NCBI RefSeq assembly: GCF_014645815.1
Contig: NZ_BMML01000008.1
Span: 310,001 to 374,000 of the forward strand
Origin: Streptomyces fuscichromogenes
Lineage (GTDB): Bacteria > Actinomycetota > Actinomycetes > Streptomycetales > Streptomycetaceae
Length of the DNA: 64,000 nt
Direction: 5' to 3'
Shown one piece after another: positions 16,264-23,456 of this stretch (position 1 is its first letter; each line of letters opens with the position of its first letter). A model generated the notes under the pieces. That model was not told the DNA's origin, searched no databases, and worked only from the letters and a program-made list of their open reading frames with translations. Position numbers and translations under genes: made by a program.

Positions 16264-17094
16264 TCAGGAGGAGCTGACACCCACGGTGAGCGTCGCCGCG
16301 TACCCGTCGGAGACGCTGTCACCCAGTGCGGTCAGGGTCAGCAGGCCGGAGGAGGCACCGCCGTCGTCGTAGATCGTGTCGTCGGCGAGCGCGGTCTCCT
16401 TCGTGGTGTTGTCGGAGTACGGCGAGGTCGCCTGGACCTCGGTGTTGATGTCCGCGTCGAAGAACAGCTGACCGGTGTGGATGATCGAGCCGCCGGTGTA
16501 CGAGTCATCGGTCAGCGTCACGTCGGTGTGCACCCGCATATGGACGTGCACGGCGCGGGAGACGTAGTGGCCCGGCCAGATCGAGATGAGGCTCACCTGG
16601 CCGTTGGAGTCGGTCATCTGACCGCCGCGCAGGAAGGTGCCGTCGTCGGTCTCGGTGTGGCCGTTCTTGCCGACGAAGCCGGAGTACTCACCGAGCGCGT
16701 CGCAGTGCCAGATCTCGACCAGCGCGTCGGCCAGCGGCGCACAGTCGTTGGCCTCGTCGACGACGGTGAAGGTGTACTGGACCTCGACGCCGTCCCTGTC
16801 CTCGCGGACGTCCTCGCGCACGAGCGCGCCGGTGAGCGAGTAGGGGCCCTCGGTGACCTCGGCGGTGAGGGAGCAGACGCCGGTCGAGGCCGCCGCGGCG
16901 GCAGAGGCACCGGTCGTGGTCTCGGCGTTGGCCGTGGCGGCGGAGGCGAAGCCCGCGGCCGTCAGTCCGCCGACCGCGGCGACGGCGGCGCCGCCGATCA
17001 GCACGCGCCGCCGGTTCACCGTGTTGTCGACGGAGTCGACGTCGTGGGAGGCGGGTTCGGGAGTCTGCCCGGAGGCAGAAGTGTTGTCTGTCAT
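16264..17094 (-). CDS. Secreted intradiol ring-cleavage dioxygenase
   Basis: 276-aa exported non-heme Fe(III) dioxygenase. A twin-arginine signal NRRRVLIGG (27-35) is followed by a hydrophobic stretch and an Ala-rich region, so it is folded inside and exported by Tat. Likely iron ligands are Tyr85 (EGPYS), Tyr177, His183 and His185 (WPGHYVSRAVHVH). LADALVEIWHCDALGEYSGF is the family core. Intradiol enzymes open catechol-type rings between the hydroxyls; secreted Streptomyces members act on lignin-derived or other extracellular catechols. No operator of the neighbouring block is in its promoter. No clear ribosome site precedes the ATG. Confidence 0.9.
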   Translation of the reverse strand: MTDNTSASGQTPEPASHDVDSVDNTVNRRRVLIGGAAVAAVGGLTAAGFASAATANAETTTGASAAAAASTGVCSLTAEVTEGPYSLTGALVREDVREDRDGVEVQYTFTVVDEANDCAPLADALVEIWHCDALGEYSGFVGKNGHTETDDGTFLRGGQMTDSNGQVSLISIWPGHYVSRAVHVHMRVHTDVTLTDDSYTGGSIIHTGQLFFDADINTEVQATSPYSDNTTKETALADDTIYDDGGASSGLLTLTALGDSVSDGYAATLTVGVSSS

Positions 17095-17241
17095 GTCAGC
17101 AGAAGCTAGACACCGACCTGAGGTGACCCATGGCCGCGCACTGTGAGGTCTCTGGAGGCAAACCGCCCAACTCCCCTTCTTCGGAGCCGAGTCGGTATGA
17201 ATTCCGCGTGTCGCGGGGGCGCCCCGGAACGGCCGGCCGGA

Positions 17242-18405
17242 TCAGCTGAGCCCGGCGGCCCGCGCCCGCTCCACCACCGGACCGATCGCCTTGGCGACCG
17301 CCTCGACGTCGGCCTGGGTGGAGGTGTGGCCGAGCGAGAAGCGCAGGGTGCCGCGGGCCAGGTCGGGATCGGTGCCGGTGGCCAGCAGGACATGGCTCGG
17401 CTGGGCCACCCCGGCCGTGCAGGCCGAGCCCGTCGAGCACTCGATGCCCTGGGCGTCGAGCAGCAGGAGCAGCGAGTCGCCCTCGCAGCCGGGGAAGGTG
17501 AAGTGCGCGTTGGCCGGGAGGCGTTCCACCGGGTCGCCGCCGAGGATCGCGTCCGGCACGGCCGTACGGACGGCGGCGATCAGCGCGTCGCGCAGGGCGC
17601 CGACCTCCCGGGCGAACCACTCGCGGCGCTCGGCGGCGAGGCGGGCGGCGACGGCGAAGGAGGCGATCGCCGGGACGTCGAGGGTGCCTGAGCGGACGTG
17701 CCGTTCCTGGCCGCCGCCGTGCAGGACCGGTACGGGGGTGTACTCCCGGCCGAGGAGCAGGGCGCCGATGCCGTACGGGCCGCCGACCTTGTGGCCGGAG
17801 ACGGTCATCGCGGCGAGGCCGGAGGCGCCGAAGTCCACCGGGACCTGACCGAAGGCCTGGACCGCGTCGGCGTGCAGCGGGATGCCGAACTCGTTCGCCA
17901 CGGCGGCGAGTTCACGGACCGGCAGGACCGTGCCGATCTCGTTGTTGGCCCACATGACGGTGGCCACGGCCACGTCGTCGGGGTTGCGTTCGATCGCCTG
18001 GCGCAGCGTCTCGGGGTGGACCCGGCCGTAGGTGTCGACGGGGAGGTACTCCACCGTCGCGCCCTCGTGTTCGCCGAGCCAGTCGACGGCGTCCAGGACC
18101 GCGTGGTGTTCGACCGGGCTGGCGAGCACCCGGGTGCGGGCCGGGTCGGCGTCGCGGCGGGACCAGTAGAGGCCCTTGACCGCGAGGTTGTCGGCCTCGG
18201 TGCCGCCGGAGGTGAGCACGACCTCGCTGGGACGGGCGCCGAGCGCTTCCGCGAGGGTCTCCCTCGACTCCTCGACCGTGCGGCGGGCCTTGCGGCCGGA
18301 GGCGTGCAGGGAGGACGCGTTGCCGGTGACGCTCAGGGCGGCGGTGAGGGCTTCTGCCGCTTCGGGGAGCATCGGGGTCGTGGCTGCGTGGTCGAGGTAG
18401 GCCAT
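17242..18405 (-). CDS. Cysteine desulfurase
   Basis: 387-aa PLP enzyme that removes sulfur from cysteine to give alanine and an enzyme persulfide for Fe-S cluster or thio-cofactor assembly. Visible features: the start YLDHAATTP, His100/His101, the PLP Schiff-base Lys206 (VSGHKVGGP), and the catalytic Cys329 in a short flexible loop (CSTGSACTAG). Its length fits IscS/NifS class members. In Streptomyces such a gene often precedes mnmA (tRNA 2-thiouridylase); none is seen here, because the downstream side is the dioxygenase gene. It stands alone. Confidence 0.93.
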   Translation of the reverse strand: MAYLDHAATTPMLPEAAEALTAALSVTGNASSLHASGRKARRTVEESRETLAEALGARPSEVVLTSGGTEADNLAVKGLYWSRRDADPARTRVLASPVEHHAVLDAVDWLGEHEGATVEYLPVDTYGRVHPETLRQAIERNPDDVAVATVMWANNEIGTVLPVRELAAVANEFGIPLHADAVQAFGQVPVDFGASGLAAMTVSGHKVGGPYGIGALLLGREYTPVPVLHGGGQERHVRSGTLDVPAIASFAVAARLAAERREWFAREVGALRDALIAAVRTAVPDAILGGDPVERLPANAHFTFPGCEGDSLLLLLDAQGIECSTGSACTAGVAQPSHVLLATGTDPDLARGTLRFSLGHTSTQADVEAVAKAIGPVVERARAAGLS

Positions 18406-18487
18406 GGTGAGTCGATTCTACGGGGGGGCGGGGTGAGGGTCGCCCGGCGCCGTAGGGGTCGATCGCCGTTTGCGGGTGCCGGTGCGT

Positions 18488-18528
18488 CGTGGCCGGTCGC
18501 GCAGTTCCCCGCGCCCCTGAGGGGCGCT
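18488..18528 (+). repeat. Intergenic repeat copy 3
   Basis: Contains CGCGCAGTTCCCCGCGCCCC followed by TGAGGGGCGC, where CGCCCC-TGA-GGGGCG forms a small hairpin. It sits between the DUF4190 gene end and the desulfurase start, where it could stop transcription of the former. Confidence 0.7.
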
Positions 18529-18804
18529 CTACAGGCTCCAGGAGATGGTGTTCGAGAGCTCCATCGCGATGGCCAGGACCGCGAGGTCGGCGATGCCCAG
18601 GGCCAGACCCAGGTACGCGCGGCCCTTGCGCACCGTGCCGCGCCACAGGGAGACCAGGGACAGGATGATCGCGATCGGGCCCAGGAACAGGTTGAGGACC
18701 AGGAGGCCGAGCAGGCCCAGGATGAAGGACGCGACGGCCATGCCGTCGGCGTCGCGGGTGCGGGTCTGCGGGCGGGGGGTGACGGGGGCGGTGAGTTGCA
18801 TCAT
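18529..18804 (-). CDS. DUF4190 membrane protein
   Basis: 91-aa protein with two hydrophobic helices (AVASFILGLLGLLVLNLFLG and a second around ALGIADLAVLAIAM) after a Pro/Thr-rich head. The pattern SFILGLLGL...GPIAIILSLVSL is characteristic of DUF4190, a family of small actinobacterial membrane proteins of unknown role. A ribosome site GAGGAG lies before the ATG at 18804. A second small membrane-protein gene is 32 bp upstream on the same strand, so the two may be cotranscribed. Confidence 0.85.
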   Translation of the reverse strand: MMQLTAPVTPRPQTRTRDADGMAVASFILGLLGLLVLNLFLGPIAIILSLVSLWRGTVRKGRAYLGLALGIADLAVLAIAMELSNTISWSL

Positions 18805-18836
18805 GCTCGGCTCCTCAAGTGAGCGGGGACGGGTGG

Positions 18837-19004
18837 TCAGTTGGCCGAGGTGTGGCGACGGCGGGCGAGACGCTCGCGGAGTGCGAAGCCGGCCAGCCAG
18901 ACGACGATCACGGTGGCCAGTCCCGCGGTGACGTCGAGCGGTGCGTGGGCCACGGTGCCCAGCACCACGCCGAGCAGCATGAGTGCGGCGACGAGGAACA
19001 GCAT
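18837..19004 (-). CDS. Small membrane protein, 55 aa
   Basis: Two-helix membrane protein (MLFLVAALMLLGVVLGTVAH and TAGLATVIVVWLAGFAL) with a basic tail ERLARRRHTSAN that should lie inside. ATG at 19004 is chosen because GGAGGGGG sits nine bases upstream; an in-frame upstream start at 19079 would add a non-coding-looking N-terminus. It is divergent from the TetR gene, with an inverted repeat between them, so it is a likely target of that regulator. Function unknown. Confidence 0.7.
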   Translation of the reverse strand: MLFLVAALMLLGVVLGTVAHAPLDVTAGLATVIVVWLAGFALRERLARRRHTSAN

Positions 19005-19033
19005 GGGTTTCGATCCCCCTCCGTTAAGTTTGG

Positions 19034-19061
19034 GTGAACGGTTGTAGTAACACTTGTTCAC
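19034..19061. promoter_or_regulatory. Inverted repeat GTGAAC-N16-GTTCAC, possible TetR operator
   Basis: Perfect 6-bp arms in the AT-rich divergent region before the small membrane protein and TetR genes. TetR-family proteins commonly bind such palindromes in their own divergent promoters, so autoregulation is likely (inference). Confidence 0.45.
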
Positions 19062-19125
19062 TGACTTTGAGTCTAGCAACCCGCACGGCTTTTCAATTCC
19101 GGAGAACAGTTGTTAACTGGATGAC

Positions 19126-19755
19126 ATGAGTCACACCCTCGGCATCCGACAGGCCCAGAAGCAGAAGACCCGCCAGGCCTTCCTGGACGCGGCGCTCGCC
19201 CTGCTGGAGGAGCAGAGCCTGAGCAGCCTGGGACTGCGCGAGGTCACCCGGGCCGTGGGCGTCGCCCCGACCGCCTTCTACCGGCACTTCCGCTCCACCG
19301 CCGATCTCGGCGTCGCCCTCGTCGACGAGGCGCTCGGCAGCCTGCACCCGATGGTCCGCACGACGGTGGCCACGGCCGGCGCCGAGCGCATCACCCGGGC
19401 GGTACGGCTGATCTCGGACCATGTGGCCGCGCACCCCGCGCACGTCCGGTTCATCGCCCGGGAGCGGCACGGCGGGGTGCAGCCGGTGCGGGAGGCGATC
19501 CGGGACCAACTCGCGCGGTTCGCCGAGGAGGTCGGGGCCGAGCTGGCCAAGGACCCGGAGGCCGAGGGGTGGAGCGAGGACGACCTGCTGATGCTCGCCC
19601 ACCTCTACGTGGACCAGATGCTCATCACCGCGTCCCTGTTTCTGGAGACCCTGGAGTCCCCGGAGCCCTCGGAGGCGGAGCGGGAGCGCGTCGCCCGGAT
19701 CGCGGCCCGGCAGATGCGGCTGATCAGCCTCGGCCGGCAGCACTGGCTGGACTGA
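19126..19755 (+). CDS. TetR-family regulator, FabR-like
   Basis: 209-aa repressor-type protein. The N-terminal helix-turn-helix is clear (SSLGLREVTRAVGVAPTAFY then RHFRS). The opening GIRQAQKQKTRQAFLDAAL and the APTAFYRHF block resemble E. coli FabR, which represses unsaturated fatty-acid genes, so a role in lipid metabolism is possible; the nearby thioesterase-like gene fits but does not prove this. No good ribosome site precedes the ATG. It ends convergent with a lipoprotein gene, with a repeat and a terminator between. Confidence 0.88.
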   Translation: MSHTLGIRQAQKQKTRQAFLDAALALLEEQSLSSLGLREVTRAVGVAPTAFYRHFRSTADLGVALVDEALGSLHPMVRTTVATAGAERITRAVRLISDHVAAHPAHVRFIARERHGGVQPVREAIRDQLARFAEEVGAELAKDPEAEGWSEDDLLMLAHLYVDQMLITASLFLETLESPEPSEAERERVARIAARQMRLISLGRQHWLD

Positions 19756-19782
19756 GCGGATCAGCCCGCTCCGGTACGACAG

Positions 19783-19857
19783 TGCCCCGAAGGGGCGCTG
19801 GGGGTACCCCAGGCCGAAGGCTGCGGGAGGAACTGCGCGACCAGCCACGACGGCGCG
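19783..19857 (-). repeat. Intergenic repeat copy 4 (inverted, with insert)
   Basis: On the plus strand GCCCCGAAGGGGCGC, then an extra palindrome-containing insert GGGGGTACCCC, then AACTGCGCGACCAGCC. The order is the reverse complement of copies 1-3 with about 25 bp inserted. Confidence 0.65.
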
Positions 19858-19911
19858 GCAGACGGCACCATCGCGGCACTTGCGGCCGAGCGCTCAGCCG
19901 GCAGGCAACAC

Positions 19912-19952
19912 ACAGGGGCGGCGCGTCCGTTCGCCGGACGCGCCGCCCCTGT
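19912..19952. terminator. Strong bidirectional terminator
   Basis: Perfect 18-bp arms (19912-19929 and 19935-19952) with a TTCGC loop, just past the lipoprotein stop and beyond the TetR gene. Confidence 0.8.
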
Positions 19953-19968
19953 CGCACGAACCTCGCGG

Positions 19969-20355
19969 TCAGCTCTTCGTCGCCTGTGCGGTCGGCGCGC
20001 CGCTGGGCGCCGTGCCGCCGCCGGGGCCGCCCTGACCGCCACCGCAGCCGCCCATGCCGCCGCCGGGGCCGCCCTGGCCGCCACCGCCCGGACCGCCGCT
20101 CGGCATGCCCGAGGCGTTGCCGGTCGGAGCACCCGTCGGGGCGCCGCTGGGAGCGCCGCTCGGGGCGCCCGAGGCCTTGCCGGTCGGGGCACCGCTCGGC
20201 CGGCCCGAGGCGTTGCCGGTCGGCTGCTGACAGCTCTGCTGGCCGGAGTTGCCGCTGCCGGACGACGACGAGTCGCCCGAACCGCCGCACGCGGTCAGCA
20301 GCAGCGGGGACAGCGCGAGCAGAGCCACGGCGGGGACGAGACGTACACGCTTCAT
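19969..20355 (-). CDS. Low-complexity Gly/Ser/Pro-rich lipoprotein
   Basis: 128-aa lipoprotein. ATG at 20355 is chosen because GGAG lies nine bases upstream and it yields a compact signal with a lipobox ending at Cys23 (LLLTACGG). The mature chain is almost all Gly, Ser, Pro, Ala and Thr, with repeated GAPSGAPTG-like units and Gly-rich GGPGGGGQGG runs. It holds two further Cys (QSCQQP and GGCGGG). It is probably an extended, surface-exposed, possibly glycosylated or wall-spanning protein. No domain is recognised. The repeats are coding, not CRISPR. Confidence 0.75.
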   Translation of the reverse strand: MKRVRLVPAVALLALSPLLLTACGGSGDSSSSGSGNSGQQSCQQPTGNASGRPSGAPTGKASGAPSGAPSGAPTGAPTGNASGMPSGGPGGGGQGGPGGGMGGCGGGQGGPGGGTAPSGAPTAQATKS

Positions 20356-20583
20356 GAGAGACAACTCCATTGAGGATGAGGGAGTCCTGAGGAGTGGCAC
20401 TCAATCAACGGCGCTTAAGTCATTCTTGGGCCCCCACTGTTCGCTGCCTGTCAAAGAGGTAAAGCGCTTCCCAAGAGACAGCGCTGACCTGGCAGTTCAC
20501 TCCGAGGCGGCGCCTACTCGCTGGTACACGCCCGTGACAGAACGGGGTTCCCGCGGCCCGGACGGCGACCCGCCGGGCCGGGT

Positions 20584-21435
20584 TCAGCCGAGGCGGACCC
20601 GGGCCAGCTGGCGGGACTGGGCCACCAGCCGGTCCGCGCTGTCCCAGACCTCGGCGTCCTCCTCCAGGAAACCGCCGGCCAGGTTGCGGGTGGTGACGGA
20701 GACCCGCAGCGGGCCCGGGGCGGGGCGGTGGCGGACATGGACGGTCAGTTCGACCGTGGGGACCCAGCCCTTGAGGCCGATCTCGAACGCGGTGGGCGGC
20801 AGCGCGTCGACCGCCAGCAGGAGGGAGAGCGGGTCGGCGTCACGGCCGTCCGCCAGGCCGAACCAGGAGCGCATCTCACCCTTGCCGGAGGGGGCGCCGA
20901 GGGCCCAGCCCAGGGTGGCGGGGTCCAGCTTGAGCATCAGGCGCTCGGTGATGGCGGAGCTGCCGTCGACCGGGGCGGGCCCGTCTTCGGGGCCGAAGCA
21001 GTGCTCCATGGGCGGGAACGCGGGCGGGGTCGCCGTCGTACGGACGTCGCCGGGGAGGGCCGCGAGGTCGCCGTAGGAGGCGAGGACACGGATGCGCTCG
21101 ACCTCGTTGCCCTCCTCGTCGTACTGGAGGAGCGAGGCCTGGCCGGTGGAGAGGGTGCGGCCGGTGCGGACGGTGTCCGTACGGATCACGGCCGGGCCCG
21201 GCCGGGACGCGGTCAGGTAGTGGGCGGAGACGGTGAACGGGTCCGGGTGCGGCAGCGTGTCCGCGAGCGCCCGGCCGAGCACGGCGAGGAGGTAGCCGCC
21301 GTTCACGGCGCTGATGATGGTCCACCCCGCCGAGAGGTCGATGTCGTAGACGCCGGGAGCGCGCCGGGTGACCGCGGTGTCGCGGTCGAACTCGCTGTCC
21401 CCGATCACGGCCCGCGTGGATGCTGCTTCTGGCAT
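20584..21435 (-). CDS. Acyl-CoA thioesterase family protein (double hotdog)
   Basis: 283-aa protein with the thioesterase-superfamily (4HBT_3-like) layout. An N-terminal hotdog contains IISAVNGGYLLAVLGRA and PFTVSAHYLTASRPGPA, and a C-terminal one ends near VTTRNLAGGFLEEDAEVWD. The family cleaves acyl-CoA thioesters in the cytoplasm. ATG at 21435 is the start giving MPEAASTRAVIG; there is no strong ribosome site. The upstream sequence includes the palindrome AGTAATTACT and a possible -10. It is monocistronic. Confidence 0.8.
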   Translation of the reverse strand: MPEAASTRAVIGDSEFDRDTAVTRRAPGVYDIDLSAGWTIISAVNGGYLLAVLGRALADTLPHPDPFTVSAHYLTASRPGPAVIRTDTVRTGRTLSTGQASLLQYDEEGNEVERIRVLASYGDLAALPGDVRTTATPPAFPPMEHCFGPEDGPAPVDGSSAITERLMLKLDPATLGWALGAPSGKGEMRSWFGLADGRDADPLSLLLAVDALPPTAFEIGLKGWVPTVELTVHVRHRPAPGPLRVSVTTRNLAGGFLEEDAEVWDSADRLVAQSRQLARVRLG

Positions 21436-21611
21436 GCCTGAACAGTACAAGAGGTAATTACTAAGCGGTAGCTTTTGTGATCCACGCACCAGCGGCCAGG
21501 TCAGCCTCCCGCCGGTAAAAGATCCCTCCGCCGAGTGAGGTTCCGGCAATTTCTAGGTAAGTGTCCGGACACGTCCGTAACCCGGGGCGCTCGATTCCCC
21601 TCTATGGGGAC

Positions 21612-22841
21612 ATGAGCCTCACCGGGACTCCGTTCCTCTACACGACCATCGTCCTGTCCGTGGTCGCCCTCATACTGCCGCTCGTCCTGTGGTCGAGGAT
21701 GCGGGGGCCCAGGCCCGTGCGGGCCGCGGCCCGGGTCCTGATGCTGCTGTTCGCACAGGCCACCGCCGTGACGCTGATCTTCGTGGTGGTCAACAACCAG
21801 AACAACCTGTACGACAACTGGGCCGACCTCCTCGGTACCGGCGACCACGTCCAGCAGGCCGCCAACCTCGGCCAGGACGGCACCGGCGGAATAGCGCTGA
21901 AACGGTTGCCCAAGGTGAGGCAGATCTTCACGGCGGCCGACGGACCGGGCATGCGCGCGGCCGGCGGCGTCGAGGTCACCCAGCTCAAGGGCCGGGTCTC
22001 GGGCGTCAACGCCGAGGTCTACGTCTGGCTGCCGCCCCAGTACCACGAGGCGAAGTACCGCAACCACCGCTTCCCGGTCGTGGAACTGCTGCCCGGCTAC
22101 CCCGGCTCGGCGAAGGCCTGGTTCGGTTCGCTCAAGGTGACCGACCAGCTGGAGCCGCTGATGAGGAGCGGCAGGGTCGCGCCCTTCATCCTGGTCGCGC
22201 CGCGCACCAACCTGCTGGCCGGCGTGGACACCGGCTGTGCCAACATCCCGGGCACGGTCAACGCGGACAGCTGGCTCAGCATCGACGTGCCGAAGATGGT
22301 GACCGACAACTTCCGCGCCGCGGCCGCCCCCGCGAACTGGGCGGTGGCCGGCTACTCGGCGGGCGCGCACTGCGCGGTCAAGCTGGCCGTCGCCCACCCG
22401 GACCGCTACCGGGCCGCGGTGAGCCTGTCCGGCTACAACGACCCGATCGGCGAACGCAACTCGCTCGCCGCGCAGAGCGTGGCCCTGCGCGAACAGAACA
22501 ACCCCTACCTGCTGCTGCGCAAGGCGGCCGGCCCGCCCCGGATCGCCCTCTACATGTCCGGCGAGTCCGGTGACGGCTACCAGGCCGGCGTGGCGCTGGA
22601 GCAGATCGCCAAGGCGCCGACCACGGTGCACGTGGTCTTCCTGCCGCGCAGTGCGGGCGGCCACAACATGGCGCTGTGGCGGCCCCAGGTGCCGGCCGTC
22701 TTCGAGTGGCTCACGGTCAACATGGGCCAGAGCCACGTCAGGGCGGGGACTACTCCTCTCGAACCGTCGAGCGCCGGTTCCACGCACGCGGCGCTCGCCA
22801 GTGGTACCGCATCGCCAGCAGGCGCAGTACGAAAGCGGTGA
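21612..22841 (+). CDS. Membrane-anchored esterase of the antigen-85/esterase D family
   Basis: 409-aa protein with two N-terminal membrane helices (about 8-27 and 41-60) and an extracytoplasmic alpha/beta-hydrolase domain. The nucleophile elbow GYSAGAH carries Ser249; a His in SAGGHNMALW closes the triad. LPPQYH and VVELLPGYPGS are typical of the putative esterase family (PF00756). Mycolyltransferase activity is not expected in Streptomyces, so acyl-ester hydrolysis or transfer at the envelope is more likely. ATG at 21612 has GGGGAC upstream. Its last 92 bases overlap the oppositely oriented channel gene, and the C-terminal 30 residues look low-complexity. Confidence 0.85.
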   Translation: MSLTGTPFLYTTIVLSVVALILPLVLWSRMRGPRPVRAAARVLMLLFAQATAVTLIFVVVNNQNNLYDNWADLLGTGDHVQQAANLGQDGTGGIALKRLPKVRQIFTAADGPGMRAAGGVEVTQLKGRVSGVNAEVYVWLPPQYHEAKYRNHRFPVVELLPGYPGSAKAWFGSLKVTDQLEPLMRSGRVAPFILVAPRTNLLAGVDTGCANIPGTVNADSWLSIDVPKMVTDNFRAAAAPANWAVAGYSAGAHCAVKLAVAHPDRYRAAVSLSGYNDPIGERNSLAAQSVALREQNNPYLLLRKAAGPPRIALYMSGESGDGYQAGVALEQIAKAPTTVHVVFLPRSAGGHNMALWRPQVPAVFEWLTVNMGQSHVRAGTTPLEPSSAGSTHAALASGTASPAGAVRKR

Positions 22842-23409
22842 CGACCGCGAGCCCGCTGGTGAACGGGTTCAGCGCGTCGTAGCGGATGCACAGCACCACC
22901 GTCGTCGCCCCGACGATCGCCGGGACCGCGTACAGGTCGCGGTCCCAGCGCAGCAGCGAGGGGACCTCGTTGGCGAGCACGTCCCGGAGCACCCCGCCGC
23001 CGACCGCGGTGGCCAGGCCGAGCGCGGCGGAGGCGGTGAGGTTGAGACCGTAGGAGTACGCCTTCGTCGTACCGCTGACGGCGAACAGGCCAAGGCCCGC
23101 CGCGTCGAAGACCAGGACCGCCGACTGGATGCGCTCGACGTGCGGGTGCAGGAAGAACACCACGAGCGCGGCGATCAGCGGGGTGATGAAGTACCCGAGG
23201 TCCGTGAAGGCGGCCGGAGGCACCGCGCCGATGATCACGTCCCGGAAGATCCCGCCGCCCAGTGCGGTGACCTCGGCCATCACACCGATGCCGAAGACGT
23301 CGAAGTTCTTGCGGACGGCCAGCAGCGCGCCGGAGATCGCGAACACGAAGATGCCGATGACATCGAGCGTGTGCTGGATGGAGGGAGAGAAGAGTTGCTG
23401 GAGCTGCAC
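22750..23409 (-). CDS. TRIC/UPF0126-family cation channel protein
   Basis: 219-aa membrane protein with seven predicted helices and the duplicated three-helix core of the family. Diagnostic blocks are ISGALLAVRKNFDVFGIGV with GGGIFRDVIIG in the first half and ATAVGGGVLRDVLANEVP in the second. Prokaryotic members form trimeric intracellular-cation-type channels selective for K+ or Na+. The C-terminal basic tail (RAPRAWNRRSTVREE) lies in the 92-bp antisense overlap with the esterase gene. Confidence 0.88.
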   Translation of the reverse strand: MQLQQLFSPSIQHTLDVIGIFVFAISGALLAVRKNFDVFGIGVMAEVTALGGGIFRDVIIGAVPPAAFTDLGYFITPLIAALVVFFLHPHVERIQSAVLVFDAAGLGLFAVSGTTKAYSYGLNLTASAALGLATAVGGGVLRDVLANEVPSLLRWDRDLYAVPAIVGATTVVLCIRYDALNPFTSGLAVVTAFVLRLLAMRYHWRAPRAWNRRSTVREE

Positions 23410-23456
23410 CCTGACATTGTGTCCTGTCAGGGTGCATGGACCTTACAAACACAGGC

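Noticed and set aside
20040..20240. Short tandem repeats resembling a CRISPR array
   Set aside because: They are in-frame SGAPTG-type codon repeats of a lipoprotein, with no spacers or cas genes.
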